Assembly: GCA_016711405.1 (NCBI GenBank)
Contig: JADJSZ010000004.1
Coordinates: forward strand, 138,290-202,289
Source of the DNA: Candidatus Hadersleviella danica
GTDB taxonomy: Bacteria; Chloroflexota; Anaerolineae; Promineifilales; Promineifilaceae
Reading direction: 5' to 3'
Length of the DNA stretch: 64,000 nucleotides
Shown: piece after piece, positions 1-7,402 of the stretch
How positions within the stretch are numbered: the stretch's first letter is position 1
Layout: each line of letters begins with the position of its first letter
Made by a program: the position numbers and the translations under genes
The notes under the pieces: generated by a model
Databases searched by the model: none
Seen by the model: the letters and a program-made list of their open reading frames with translations, nothing else
What the model was told of the DNA's origin: nothing

Positions 1-1
1 C

Positions 2-1252
2 GTCCTGCTCTACAGCGACAACGTACCCCTCGCCGACGAAATCCGGCTCAAGCAAAAGGCACGGGAGCGCGGCCTGTTGCTGATGGGGCCAGACTGCGGC
101 ACGGCCATCATCCATGGCATCGGCTTGGGCTTTGCCAACCGCGTCCAGCGCGGCCACATCGGCCTTGTGGGCGCTTCGGGCACGGGCTTGCAAGCCATCA
201 CGGCCGCCATCCACAACCTCGGCGGCGGCGTATCCCACGCCATCGGCACAGGCGGCCGTGACCTGAAAGCGGAAGTGGGCGGCATCACCGCCCTGCAAGC
301 GTTGCAAGCGTTGGCCAACGACCCCGCAACGCAAACCATCGTGCTGGTTTCCAAACCCCCCTCGGCCGAAGTCGCCGTGCGCCTCTTGGCGGCGGCGTGG
401 CACACAGGCAAACCCGTCGTCGTCCAATTCATCGGCTACCCCCCTCCCGGCCGTCGCGTCGGCAACCTCCACTTCGCCACCAGCCTGCAAGAAGCGGCCG
501 AAACGGCCGTGGAATTGGGACAAGGGACAGGGGACGAGGGACGAGGGACAAATGACCAAGGACAAATGACCAATCTCCGCGCCCTCTTCTCTGGTGGAAC
601 CCTCGCCTACGAACTCCTCCTCTGCCTACAACCCTTCCTCACCAATTTGCACAGCAACATTCCCATCCAGCCCAGCCAAAAACTGGCCGATGTGTGGCGC
701 AGTGTGGGGCACACCGTCCTCGATTTGGGCGAAGATGAGTTCACCCAAGGGCGGCTCCACCCCATGATGGACAACGATTTGCGCCTGCGCCGTTTGCGCC
801 AAGAAGCGGCCGACCCCACCGTCAGCCTCATCTTGCTCGATGTGGTGCTGGGCGAGGGCGCCCACCCCGACCCCGCCAGCGAATTGGCTCCCGCCATCGC
901 CCAAGTGGCGCGGGATGGGTTGCAAGTCGCGGCCGTCGTCATCGGCACAGAACAAGACCCGCAGGACACGGCCGCGCAAATCGCCCAGCTAGAGGCCGTC
1001 GGGGTGCGCGTCTTCCGCACCGTCAATCAATTGGTCGAATGGGTTGTGGCGCGGCTCCTGCCCCCGCCCGTCGCCCAAGATTGGCCAGCTATCCAGCTCG
1101 GCCAAAGCCTATCAGCCCTCAATGTGGGCGTGGCTTCCTTCTACGAAAGTCTACAAGCGCAAGGCACAACGGCCGTGCAAGTGGATTGGCGCCCCCCCGC
1201 TGGCGGAAATGAAAAACTCATGGCCATTTTGGCCAAAATGAAGGGGGGGTAG
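2..1252 (+). CDS. FdrA-family protein (succinyl-CoA-ligase-alpha-like), 5' partial
   Basis: The frame is open from base 2, so the N-terminus lies outside the window. The first visible residues, VPLADEIRLKQKARERGLL, run straight into MGPDCGTAI, a signature of FdrA proteins, which share the CoA-ligase fold with succinyl-CoA synthetase alpha. A Rossmann-like GLVGASGTG follows, and the C-terminus carries NVGVASFYESLQAQG and VDWRPPAGG, typical of the end of this family. FdrA relatives act with YlbE- and YlbF-type partners in allantoin/oxamate carbamoyl transfer; that role here is inference, and no partner gene is visible downstream. About 18 residues near residues 173-190 (bases 519-573) are encoded by an intergenic-type heptamer repeat and have no family counterpart that I know of. 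Confidence 0.8.
   Translation, partial: VLLYSDNVPLADEIRLKQKARERGLLLMGPDCGTAIIHGIGLGFANRVQRGHIGLVGASGTGLQAITAAIHNLGGGVSHAIGTGGRDLKAEVGGITALQALQALANDPATQTIVLVSKPPSAEVAVRLLAAAWHTGKPVVVQFIGYPPPGRRVGNLHFATSLQEAAETAVELGQGTGDEGRGTNDQGQMTNLRALFSGGTLAYELLLCLQPFLTNLHSNIPIQPSQKLADVWRSVGHTVLDLGEDEFTQGRLHPMMDNDLRLRRLRQEAADPTVSLILLDVVLGEGAHPDPASELAPAIAQVARDGLQVAAVVIGTEQDPQDTAAQIAQLEAVGVRVFRTVNQLVEWVVARLLPPPVAQDWPAIQLGQSLSALNVGVASFYESLQAQGTTAVQVDWRPPAGGNEKLMAILAKMKGG
519..573. repeat. Heptamer tandem repeat inside the fdrA-like frame
   Basis: The stretch parses into consecutive 7-mers (ggacaag, ggacagg, ggacgag, ggacgag, ggacaaa, tgaccaa, ggacaaa). The same units occur between genes elsewhere, for example near 2680, 24510 and 25690. 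It stays in frame and encodes a Gly/Asp/Gln-rich insert. Confidence 0.8.
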
Positions 1253-1391
1253 TTATGGGTCATGCCCCGTTCTGCGCGAGGACGAAATCCAAGTGGACAG
1301 CCACACCATTGGCACATTTATCTGGTGTGTAGAGGAGTAAACGGCCGCTGAAAAATCGAGATGTCACGCGCTCAATGACGCTTCACCGCCT

Positions 1392-2519
1392 ATGATTATC
1401 TTCTTTAATTTTTTCCGCCGCTTGCGGCAACTTTTTCGCTCCGAAGCCATCCCCCTCGCCACTCTGTTCATCATTCTGTTAATGGTGGGCACCTTTAGCT
1501 ATGCCCACCTCGAGGGGTGGAGCTTGCTCGATGCCCTCTATGCCACGGTCATCACCATGACCACCGTGGGGTATGGCGATTTAAGCCCCCAAACGGTCAA
1601 CGGCCGTATTTTCGCCATCTTTTTCACCATCTTGGCCATTGGCATTGGCGGCTACGCCATCTCCAGCCTTGCCATCTACCTCATTGAAAGCAAGGCGGCC
1701 AAAAAAGCTAAATTCCTCCGCAAAAAACGCATGAACCGACTCGCCAACCTGACCAATCACTACATTTTATGCGGGGGCGACCTCGTGGGGCTCCGCATTG
1801 CTGAAGAATTTGCCTACGCCAACGCCCCCTTTGTCATCATTGATGCCGATGAGCACAAACTCAAAAATGTCTTACTCTACACCCATCCCGAATATTTCCA
1901 AAAGAAAGTTCAAAGTTTGGTGGATGTGGGCGAGATGGATTTGAGCGAATTTGAAGACCTCTCCTTGCCCGCATTGGCTGAATTGCTCAACACTCCCTAC
2001 ATTTTAATGGATCCCACCGACGACAACGCCTTGGTGCAAGCAGGCATCGGCCGTGCGGCGGGTCTCATCGCCGCCATGTCCGATGAGCGGGACAATTTGG
2101 GCATTGTGGTGGGCGGCCGTGCCTTGGCCAACCGGTTCGAGAACCCCAATCTACGCATTATGGCGCGGGTGGAAGATAGCCGTTATATGCGTAAAATGTA
2201 CCTTTCTGGGGCCGATTATGTGCGCATCCCCGCCGTGATGAGTGGTCTTGAGATGGCCATGCATATGATGCACCCTGAAATTGGCAATTGGTGGTATTCG
2301 CTGGTGGGGCACACAGCCGCCAACACCCCCCGCCTGCAACAAATCAACCTTTCCGCCCAGCACCCGTGGCTCGGCCGCACCCTCACCGATTTGCACCAGC
2401 ACGAAGGCATTGTCACGGCCGCCGTCAAACGCGCCAACGCTTTCCTCTCTCCCCCAGAAGCCCAACTCACCCTGCAAGCGGGCGATATTCTCATTGTGTT
2501 AAGCAAAATCACGGTTTAG
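1392..2519 (+). CDS. Potassium channel with RCK/TrkA regulatory domain
   Basis: A 375-residue two-transmembrane-helix potassium channel of the Kch/MthK type. Helix 1 (about residues 20-40) is followed by a pore loop holding the potassium selectivity filter TVGYGD (about residue 57) and then helix 2 (about 70-95). A cytoplasmic Rossmann RCK_N domain starts at YILCGGDLVG with an acidic strand end (IIDADE). The C-terminal 70 residues (HPWLGRTLTDL to GDILIVLSKI) are a TrkA-C domain that binds a regulatory ligand. It lies alone on the plus strand. The likely role is ligand-gated potassium flux at the cytoplasmic membrane. The next gene is convergent across a repeat-rich gap. Confidence 0.9.
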   Translation: MIIFFNFFRRLRQLFRSEAIPLATLFIILLMVGTFSYAHLEGWSLLDALYATVITMTTVGYGDLSPQTVNGRIFAIFFTILAIGIGGYAISSLAIYLIESKAAKKAKFLRKKRMNRLANLTNHYILCGGDLVGLRIAEEFAYANAPFVIIDADEHKLKNVLLYTHPEYFQKKVQSLVDVGEMDLSEFEDLSLPALAELLNTPYILMDPTDDNALVQAGIGRAAGLIAAMSDERDNLGIVVGGRALANRFENPNLRIMARVEDSRYMRKMYLSGADYVRIPAVMSGLEMAMHMMHPEIGNWWYSLVGHTAANTPRLQQINLSAQHPWLGRTLTDLHQHEGIVTAAVKRANAFLSPPEAQLTLQAGDILIVLSKITV

Positions 2520-2572
2520 CCCCTTCCCAATTCCCCAATCTCTCTGGCTCTCCCCCCCCTCCAGAAGAACAT

Positions 2573-2701
2573 CACCCGCACCCCATTTGTCCTTGGTCAC
2601 TTGTCATTCGTCACTGGTCGTTGGCCATCCCATGTTTTGGGATGGCTCAACGAAACCACAACCACACGTTACAAATGACAAATGACCAAGGACAAATACC
2701 C
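2573..2701. repeat. Inverted heptamer arrays between convergent genes
   Basis: The left arm parses as gtccttg, gtcactt, gtcattc, gtcactg. The right arm (2672-2698) reads acaaatg, acaaatg, accaagg. The two arms are close to reverse complements and could pair in the 3' ends of both flanking transcripts. A shorter palindrome with the arms ccatccca and tgggatgg lies between them. Confidence 0.7.
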
Positions 2702-2708
2702 CCCAATC

Positions 2709-3281
2709 TTACTTCTCGTAAATATCAATCCGCACAATTTTGTCGCCGGGGCGAGGGTCGCGCATCGGGTCGCGTTCGCGAATGGCGAAGAGGACATCAT
2801 CCCCGGCCGTTACTTCGCCAAAGATGGTGTGTTTGTTGTTCAGCCAGTCCGTCGGCACATGGGTAATAAAGAACTGACTGCCGTTGGTGCCGGGGCCAGC
2901 GTTGGCCATCGCCAACAACCCTTTGCGGTCGAAGCGCAAGCTGGGGTGGAACTCATCGCCAAACTTGTAGCCGGGGCCGCCGCGCCCCGTGCCAGCGGGG
3001 TCGCCCGCCTGCACCATGAAGTTTTTAATCACCCGGTGGCAGGTGGTGTCGTCGTAATACCCTTGCAAAGCCAGATAAACGAAGTTGTTGACGGTAGTGG
3101 GAGCCTTGTCAGCGAAAAGATTCACTGTCATGTCGCCCCGTTCGGTGCGGATAACGGCCGTGTATTGCTTGCCCGCCTGCAACATGTTGGCAGGCAATTG
3201 GCGAAAATAATTCTCCCGTTGGGCGGCGGGAATGGCGGCCAACGGCCGCTCTGTTTCCATTAAACCTTGTTCATTGCTCAT
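2709..3281 (-). CDS. Cyclophilin-type peptidyl-prolyl isomerase (cytoplasmic)
   Basis: A 190-residue protein, almost entirely a cyclophilin domain that catalyses cis-trans isomerisation of Xaa-Pro bonds. Visible motifs are CHRVIKNFMVQAGDP (active-site Arg, Phe and Gln), GGPGYKFGDEF, NGSQFFIT and HTIFGEV. The usual Phe before HRV is Cys here. I chose the start at 3281 because AAGGTGA lies five bases upstream; an in-frame ATG at 3338 would add 19 residues without a visible ribosome site. No signal peptide or anchor is seen. It follows a second, membrane-anchored cyclophilin on the same strand, which suggests a paralogue pair working on different sides of the membrane. Confidence 0.88.
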   Translation of the reverse strand: MSNEQGLMETERPLAAIPAAQRENYFRQLPANMLQAGKQYTAVIRTERGDMTVNLFADKAPTTVNNFVYLALQGYYDDTTCHRVIKNFMVQAGDPAGTGRGGPGYKFGDEFHPSLRFDRKGLLAMANAGPGTNGSQFFITHVPTDWLNNKHTIFGEVTAGDDVLFAIRERDPMRDPRPGDKIVRIDIYEK

Positions 3282-3420
3282 AATAGTCACCTTGGGAGGC
3301 AGTTGGCCTCGCTTGAAAAGATTGGTAAGAAAAGACATGGGAGGGAGGGGAGTGCAGGGGAGCGGAGGAGCGGAGGGGATTTCATTCCGCAATCCCCATT
3401 CCGCAATCCCCAATCCCCTT

Positions 3421-4215
3421 TTACTCGCTTTCTAAAACAATAATCCGCTCAATTTTATCCCCTTCAGCGGGGTCAGTCTCGGGGTTGCGGCGGCGGATGG
3501 CATCTAACACTTCATCCCCTTCAACCACCTCCCCAAAAATGGTGTGAAGGCCGTTTAAGTGTTCGGCGGGGGCAAACGTGATAAAGAACTGACTGCCGTT
3601 GGTGGCGGGGCCAGAGTTGGCCATCGCCAACAAGCCGCGCCGATTAAACGTCAGTTCGGGCACAAATTCGTCGGCAAACGAATAGCCGGGGCCGCCCATG
3701 CCTGTGCCGCTCGGGTCGCCGCCCTGTGCCATAAAACCATCCAACACGCGGTGGAAGCTCGTGCCATCATAATACCCATCAAGAGCCAACGCGACGAAAT
3801 TGTTCACCGTCACAGGCGCTTGGTCGGCGTACAAATGGACGCGCATATTCCCTTTTTCGGTTTGGATAATCACTTCGTATTGCCGCTCTGGGTCAATAAT
3901 TTGGACGGGTTGAGCAGTATAGTAACCAATGCGCTCAACAGGCTCCACCTGCGCCAGCACCCCCGACCCTTGGAGGGTGGTCCAATTGCTGGCTCGCTCG
4001 AGTTGCGACACGGCCGCTTCGGCCCCCGCCTCGCTGGCCGCTTCCTCTGCCACAGGCCAATTGCGCACAAAGAGGAAGAGCAGAACCACGAAGATAAGAA
4101 CCACGGCCACCAGAACCGCTGTGCGGGTTAGAGCCGCCCGCTGAGCAACCGACTGCCGCCCTTGGGCAACAGCCGCTTGTCGTTGAGAAAAACCACCTTT
4201 TTTTTGTTTCGTCAT
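3421..4215 (-). CDS. Membrane-anchored cyclophilin-type peptidyl-prolyl isomerase
   Basis: A 264-residue protein. A basic, Gln/Arg-rich cytoplasmic segment of about 35 residues is followed by one transmembrane helix (TAVLVAVVLIFVVLLFLFV, about residues 33-52), an Ala/Glu-rich linker, and a C-terminal cyclophilin domain with FHRVLDGFMAQGGDP, GGPGYSF, NGSQFFIT and HTIFGEV. The catalytic residues look intact. The topology suggests folding activity on the outer face of the membrane. The start at 4215 has GAGG six bases upstream. It is probably co-transcribed with the soluble cyclophilin downstream; the gap of about 140 bases holds heptamer repeats. Confidence 0.88.
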   Translation of the reverse strand: MTKQKKGGFSQRQAAVAQGRQSVAQRAALTRTAVLVAVVLIFVVLLFLFVRNWPVAEEAASEAGAEAAVSQLERASNWTTLQGSGVLAQVEPVERIGYYTAQPVQIIDPERQYEVIIQTEKGNMRVHLYADQAPVTVNNFVALALDGYYDGTSFHRVLDGFMAQGGDPSGTGMGGPGYSFADEFVPELTFNRRGLLAMANSGPATNGSQFFITFAPAEHLNGLHTIFGEVVEGDEVLDAIRRRNPETDPAEGDKIERIIVLESE

Positions 4216-4244
4216 AAAAACCTCAGACAATTTTGGATTTTGGA

Positions 4245-4312
4245 TTTTTTGATTGCGGAATGCGGAATTGATAGCTGACCGACTGAAAGACTGAGAGACT
4301 AAAAGACTTTCA
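4245..4312. repeat. Short tandem repeat block
   Basis: Two unit families stand side by side: a 7-bp family (gcggaat, gcggaat) and an 8-bp family (gactgaaa, gactgaga, gactaaaa). It separates the anchored cyclophilin from the amidase. Confidence 0.6.
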
Positions 4313-4314
4313 AC

Positions 4315-5574
4315 TCACCACTCCACACCAAATTGTAACAGTGCCTCATCGCTTCCGTAACGGCCGATGAATTGGGTGGCGAGGGGCAGGCCGTTGGCGG
4401 CCGTGCCTGTGGGAATGTTCAGGGCGGGCAGGCCACTTTGCGTCCACGGCAAATTCATCACAGGGTTGCCTGTGCTGGCCAACCCGTGCGGGGCGGGGCC
4501 GGGCGCGGCTGGGGCCACCCAAAAATCGAGGCCGTATTCGTCCATCAACGCCTCTAGCTCCGCCCGCAGTTGGGTGCGGTGTTCGGGGTGCAGGGTAGAT
4601 GGGTCAACAGCACGGCCGCGCTCTATCAATTCGCGGGTTTTGGGATGGTAGAGGTGGCCATAAACGGGGAACCACTCGGCGTGGACGGCCGCTGTTTCGG
4701 CCGCCATCAAGGCTTGGTGGCGGTCATAAATCTCGGCAAAATCCCCCATTGCCGCCACCCGCTTGATGGTGTGCCCCTTGGCCGCCAACTGCTCACAAAC
4801 CGCCTCAAAATGCGCCAACCCCTCTGGTTCGGCGTGGGCGAGGTAAGGGCCATCAGGAATGCCGAATGTGGAATGCGAATTGCGGATTAGTGATTGTTCC
4901 GCATTCCGCATTCCCCAATCCGCAATCATCACTTGGGCAACTTCCGCTAGCCCCGCTACGCTGGAGCTGAACAGGCCGACATGGTCGTAGCTGGGGGCAA
5001 GGGGGATGACCCCGGTCGTGCTGATACGGCCGTAGCTGGGCTTGTAGCCCACCGCCCCGCAATAGGCGGCGGGGCGGTTGATGGAGCCAATCGTTTGGGT
5101 TTCCAGAGTGATCGGGGCTCAGCCTGCGCCGACAGACGCGGCCGAGCCACTGCTGGAGCCGCCGGGGGTGTGGGCGGGATTGTGTGGGTTGCGGGTCGGG
5201 CCGGGGCCAAAGTAGGCAAACTCGGTCGTGACTGTTTTGCCTAAAATTAAGGCTCCCGCACGGCGCAAGCGGCTGACGCTTTCCGCTTCGGCTCCTGCCA
5301 ACACATCGGGGGGCAACTGGCTCCCCGCATGGGTGGGGAAGCCATCCACATGGAAGATGTCTTTGACCCCCACGGGGAGGCCGAAGAGGGGCGGCCGTGT
5401 GGCGGGGTCGGGGTATTGAGCCAGCAAGGCTTTGGCTTGGCGGACGAGGCGGGGGAAACGGCCGTCTTCAGTCACAAAAGCCAACACCTCGGGTTCCCGT
5501 TGGGCAAATCGCGCCTCGAGTTCGGCTAAATAATCCAACAAATCCCGCTCGCCAGAGCGCAAGTCAGCAATCAA
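4315..5574 (-). pseudogene. Amidase-signature hydrolase interrupted by an in-frame TGA
   Basis: Two same-frame segments (5574-5122 and 5118-4315) are separated only by a TGA at 5121-5119. Joined, they give a full amidase of about 420 residues. The Ser-cisSer-Lys machinery is visible: GLPVGVKDIFHVDG supplies Lys, GGSSSGSAAS supplies the cis-Ser, and TQTIGSINRPA, just after the stop, supplies the nucleophile. The stop falls in the helix before the nucleophile, where relatives often have Met or another hydrophobic residue; one TGG-to-TGA change would explain it. The start is a TTG at 5574, and the true start may lie in repeat sequence upstream. Positions 4856-4930 hold a repeat block in frame. 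It is either a recent pseudogene, a sequence error or, less likely, UGA readthrough. The substrate is unknown. Confidence 0.82.
4856..4930. repeat. Inverted heptamer repeat inside the amidase frame
   Basis: The left arm (gaatgtg, gaatgcg, aattgcg) and right arm (ccgcatt, ccgcatt, ccccaat, ccgcaat) are nearly complementary and match the intergenic units seen near 6120, 7050 and 22615. The block adds about 25 residues with no family counterpart to the amidase. Confidence 0.78.
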
Positions 5575-5584
5575 TTGAGAAGGG

Positions 5585-6115
5585 TCATGGGGGGGAGGGG
5601 TAAAAAGTAAAAAGTGAGAAGTAAAGGGGTATCAGTGGCCCTCTATCTCTATCTCTCTTCTCTATCTTGCTCATTGATTGCACCGCTTGGACAATGTGCT
5701 GGTAGCCCGTGCAACGGCAGAGATTGCCCGACAGGGCATAGCGGATTTCAGCTTCGGTGGGGTTTGGGTTCTGCTCCACAAACGGCTTCAACGTCATCAG
5801 GAAGCCGGGGGTGCAGTAGCCGCATTGCAAGGCGTGCGCCTCGTGGAAGGCGCGTTGGAGGGGGTGCATGTTCTCGGGCGTGCCCAGCCCTTCCACAGTT
5901 AGCAAATCGTGGCCGTGGGCTTGCACGGCCAGCATCAGACAGGCGCGAATCGGTTGGCCATCGAACAAAATGGTGCAAGCCCCGCACACGCCATGCTCAC
6001 AACCGACGTGGGTTCCCGTCAGCCCAATTTCGTGGCGGATAAAATCGGTCAGCAGGAGGCGGGGTTCGACTTCGCGCTGGTAGGTTTGGCCGTTGATGGT
6101 GAGAGAGATGAACAT
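5585..6115 (-). CDS. [2Fe-2S] subunit of a molybdenum hydroxylase (CoxS-like)
   Basis: A 176-residue electron-transfer subunit of the xanthine/CO-dehydrogenase family. The plant-type ferredoxin cluster is bound by CEHGVCGAC plus the Cys of RACLML. The alpha-helical cluster domain has CGYCTPGF and LCRCTGYQHI. Translation from 6115 (MFISLTING) matches the family start; the extra 18 residues upstream are repeat-derived. The last 30 residues are also encoded by repeat DNA and look like read-through past the normal family end. It lies directly downstream of the FAD subunit, as in coxM-coxS operons, but no molybdopterin large subunit is present; an amidase follows instead. Confidence 0.88.
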   Translation of the reverse strand: MFISLTINGQTYQREVEPRLLLTDFIRHEIGLTGTHVGCEHGVCGACTILFDGQPIRACLMLAVQAHGHDLLTVEGLGTPENMHPLQRAFHEAHALQCGYCTPGFLMTLKPFVEQNPNPTEAEIRYALSGNLCRCTGYQHIVQAVQSMSKIEKRDRDRGPLIPLYFSLFTFYPSPP

Positions 6116-6169
6116 GATTGCGGATTGGGGAATGCGGATTGCGGATTGGAGACGGCCGCCAATTACCAA

Positions 6170-7045
6170 TTACAAATTAGCAGTTACCCTGCTTGCGGCC
6201 GCTTGCAACGCCCGCTGGGTCAGCACGGCCGCCAGATGGCGTTTGTAATCGGCCGAGGCGTGAATGTCGCCCACGGGGTCAATTTCTTGTTGGGCGGTGT
6301 GGGCGGCGGCGGCCATGCTGGCGGCCGTAATGGGTTGCCCAACGAGTAGTTCGGCCGCACGGGGGGCATTCAGGGGGATGGCTCCCGCATTCAGGTAGAC
6401 CAATTGCGCGGAACGGCAAATCTGTTGCGCGTCTAGCTCCACCCATGCGGCCACCCCTGCCAACGCATAATCCCCGTGCCGCCGTGCCATCTCCACAAAA
6501 GCGTAACCCCTGTTGGGCTGGGCGATGGGCAGTTCAACGGCCGTCAGCAACTCGTCTTCGGCCAGTGCCGTCTCGAACAAACCCGTAAAAAAGTCGCTGG
6601 CCGATACCCAACGCTGGCCGCGCTGGCTTTGGAGGAGGAAACGGCCGCCCAAAGCCACGGCCAAGACGGGCAACTCGGCCGCTGGGTCGGCGTGGGCAAG
6701 GCTCCCGCCGATAGTGCCTCGGTTGCGGATTTGGGGGTGCGCCACATGGGGCATCGCTTCATGCACCAGTGGGGCGTGTTGGGCAATGAGTGGGTGGTGT
6801 TCGATTTGGGTGTGGCGGGTGAGGGCGCCGATTTGGAGGCGGCCGTTTTGCTCCCGCACATACGCCAATTCCCCCAACCGATTGACATCAATCAAAAAGG
6901 TGGGCTGAGCCAGCCGAAAGTTCATCACAGGGATGAGGCTCTGCCCACCCGCCAGCACTTTGCTATCCCCGCCCTGTTGGTGCAACAAGGCGAGTGCTTC
7001 GGCCAAGGTTTCGGGGGCGGCGTACTCAAAGGGGGCGGGTTTCAT
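6170..7045 (-). CDS. FAD-binding subunit of a molybdenum hydroxylase (CoxM-like)
   Basis: A 291-residue medium subunit that carries electrons from the [2Fe-2S] clusters to FAD. The two diagnostic FAD motifs are present: AGGQSLIPVM near residue 32 and TIGGSLAHADP near residue 110. The C-terminal CO_deh_flav_C domain ends near DYKRHLAAVL. The family length is usually 280-290, so it looks complete. It precedes the CoxS-like gene on the same strand. With no CoxL-type catalytic subunit in the window, the substrate cannot be guessed. The large subunit must be encoded elsewhere or has been lost. Confidence 0.88.
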   Translation of the reverse strand: MKPAPFEYAAPETLAEALALLHQQGGDSKVLAGGQSLIPVMNFRLAQPTFLIDVNRLGELAYVREQNGRLQIGALTRHTQIEHHPLIAQHAPLVHEAMPHVAHPQIRNRGTIGGSLAHADPAAELPVLAVALGGRFLLQSQRGQRWVSASDFFTGLFETALAEDELLTAVELPIAQPNRGYAFVEMARRHGDYALAGVAAWVELDAQQICRSAQLVYLNAGAIPLNAPRAAELLVGQPITAASMAAAAHTAQQEIDPVGDIHASADYKRHLAAVLTQRALQAAASRVTANL

Positions 7046-7199
7046 GGGAGATTGCGGAATGCGGAATGGGGATTGCGGATTGAAGCTAACTAGCTAACAA
7101 GCCCAAATTATTGCCTTATCGGGTTGTTTGGTCAACTGGGGGCAAATAAAAACGGCCGTGGGGCATCGATTGACGTGGGCTATTGGTTTGACTGACCAA

Positions 7200-7281
7200 A
7201 CTTATTGAACCGCGAAGAGCGCGGAGAACGCAGAGGGAATTCTAGAAGCAACTCCGCGCCCTCTGCGCTCTCCGCGGTTAG
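7200..7281. repeat. Long imperfect inverted repeat
   Basis: The left arm (aaccgcgaagagcgcggag...) and right arm (...ctctgcgctctccgcggtt) face each other across about 25 bases centred on an aattctagaa segment. It lies in the divergent intergenic region between coxM and the acyl-CoA synthetase, so it could be a cruciform, a bidirectional regulatory element or a mobile repeat. Confidence 0.65.
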
Positions 7282-7335
7282 AAAAAAGACGAGTATAACC
7301 ACCCCAGCGAATTTCCCCTCTTGGGGGCGGCGAAG

Positions 7336-7344
7336 TGCTATAAT
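7336..7344 (+). promoter_or_regulatory. Extended -10 promoter element
   Basis: TGcTATAAT is a perfect extended -10 box, 58 bases before the acyl-CoA synthetase start. No good -35 is visible, which fits extended -10 promoters. The rest of 7046-7402 holds repeats and a hairpin, and no gene. Confidence 0.55.
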
Positions 7345-7402
7345 TCTCGCCAAAAATAAGAAGTACGTTTAACCTCCAGCCATCACATCCACAGTCAAAA
7401 CC

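Noticed and set aside
1255..1340. Short frame after the fdrA-like gene ending in DSHTIGTFIWCVEE
   Set aside because: It looks protein-like and may be the tail of a lost partner gene, but it is under 30 codons and I recognise no family, so I do not call it.
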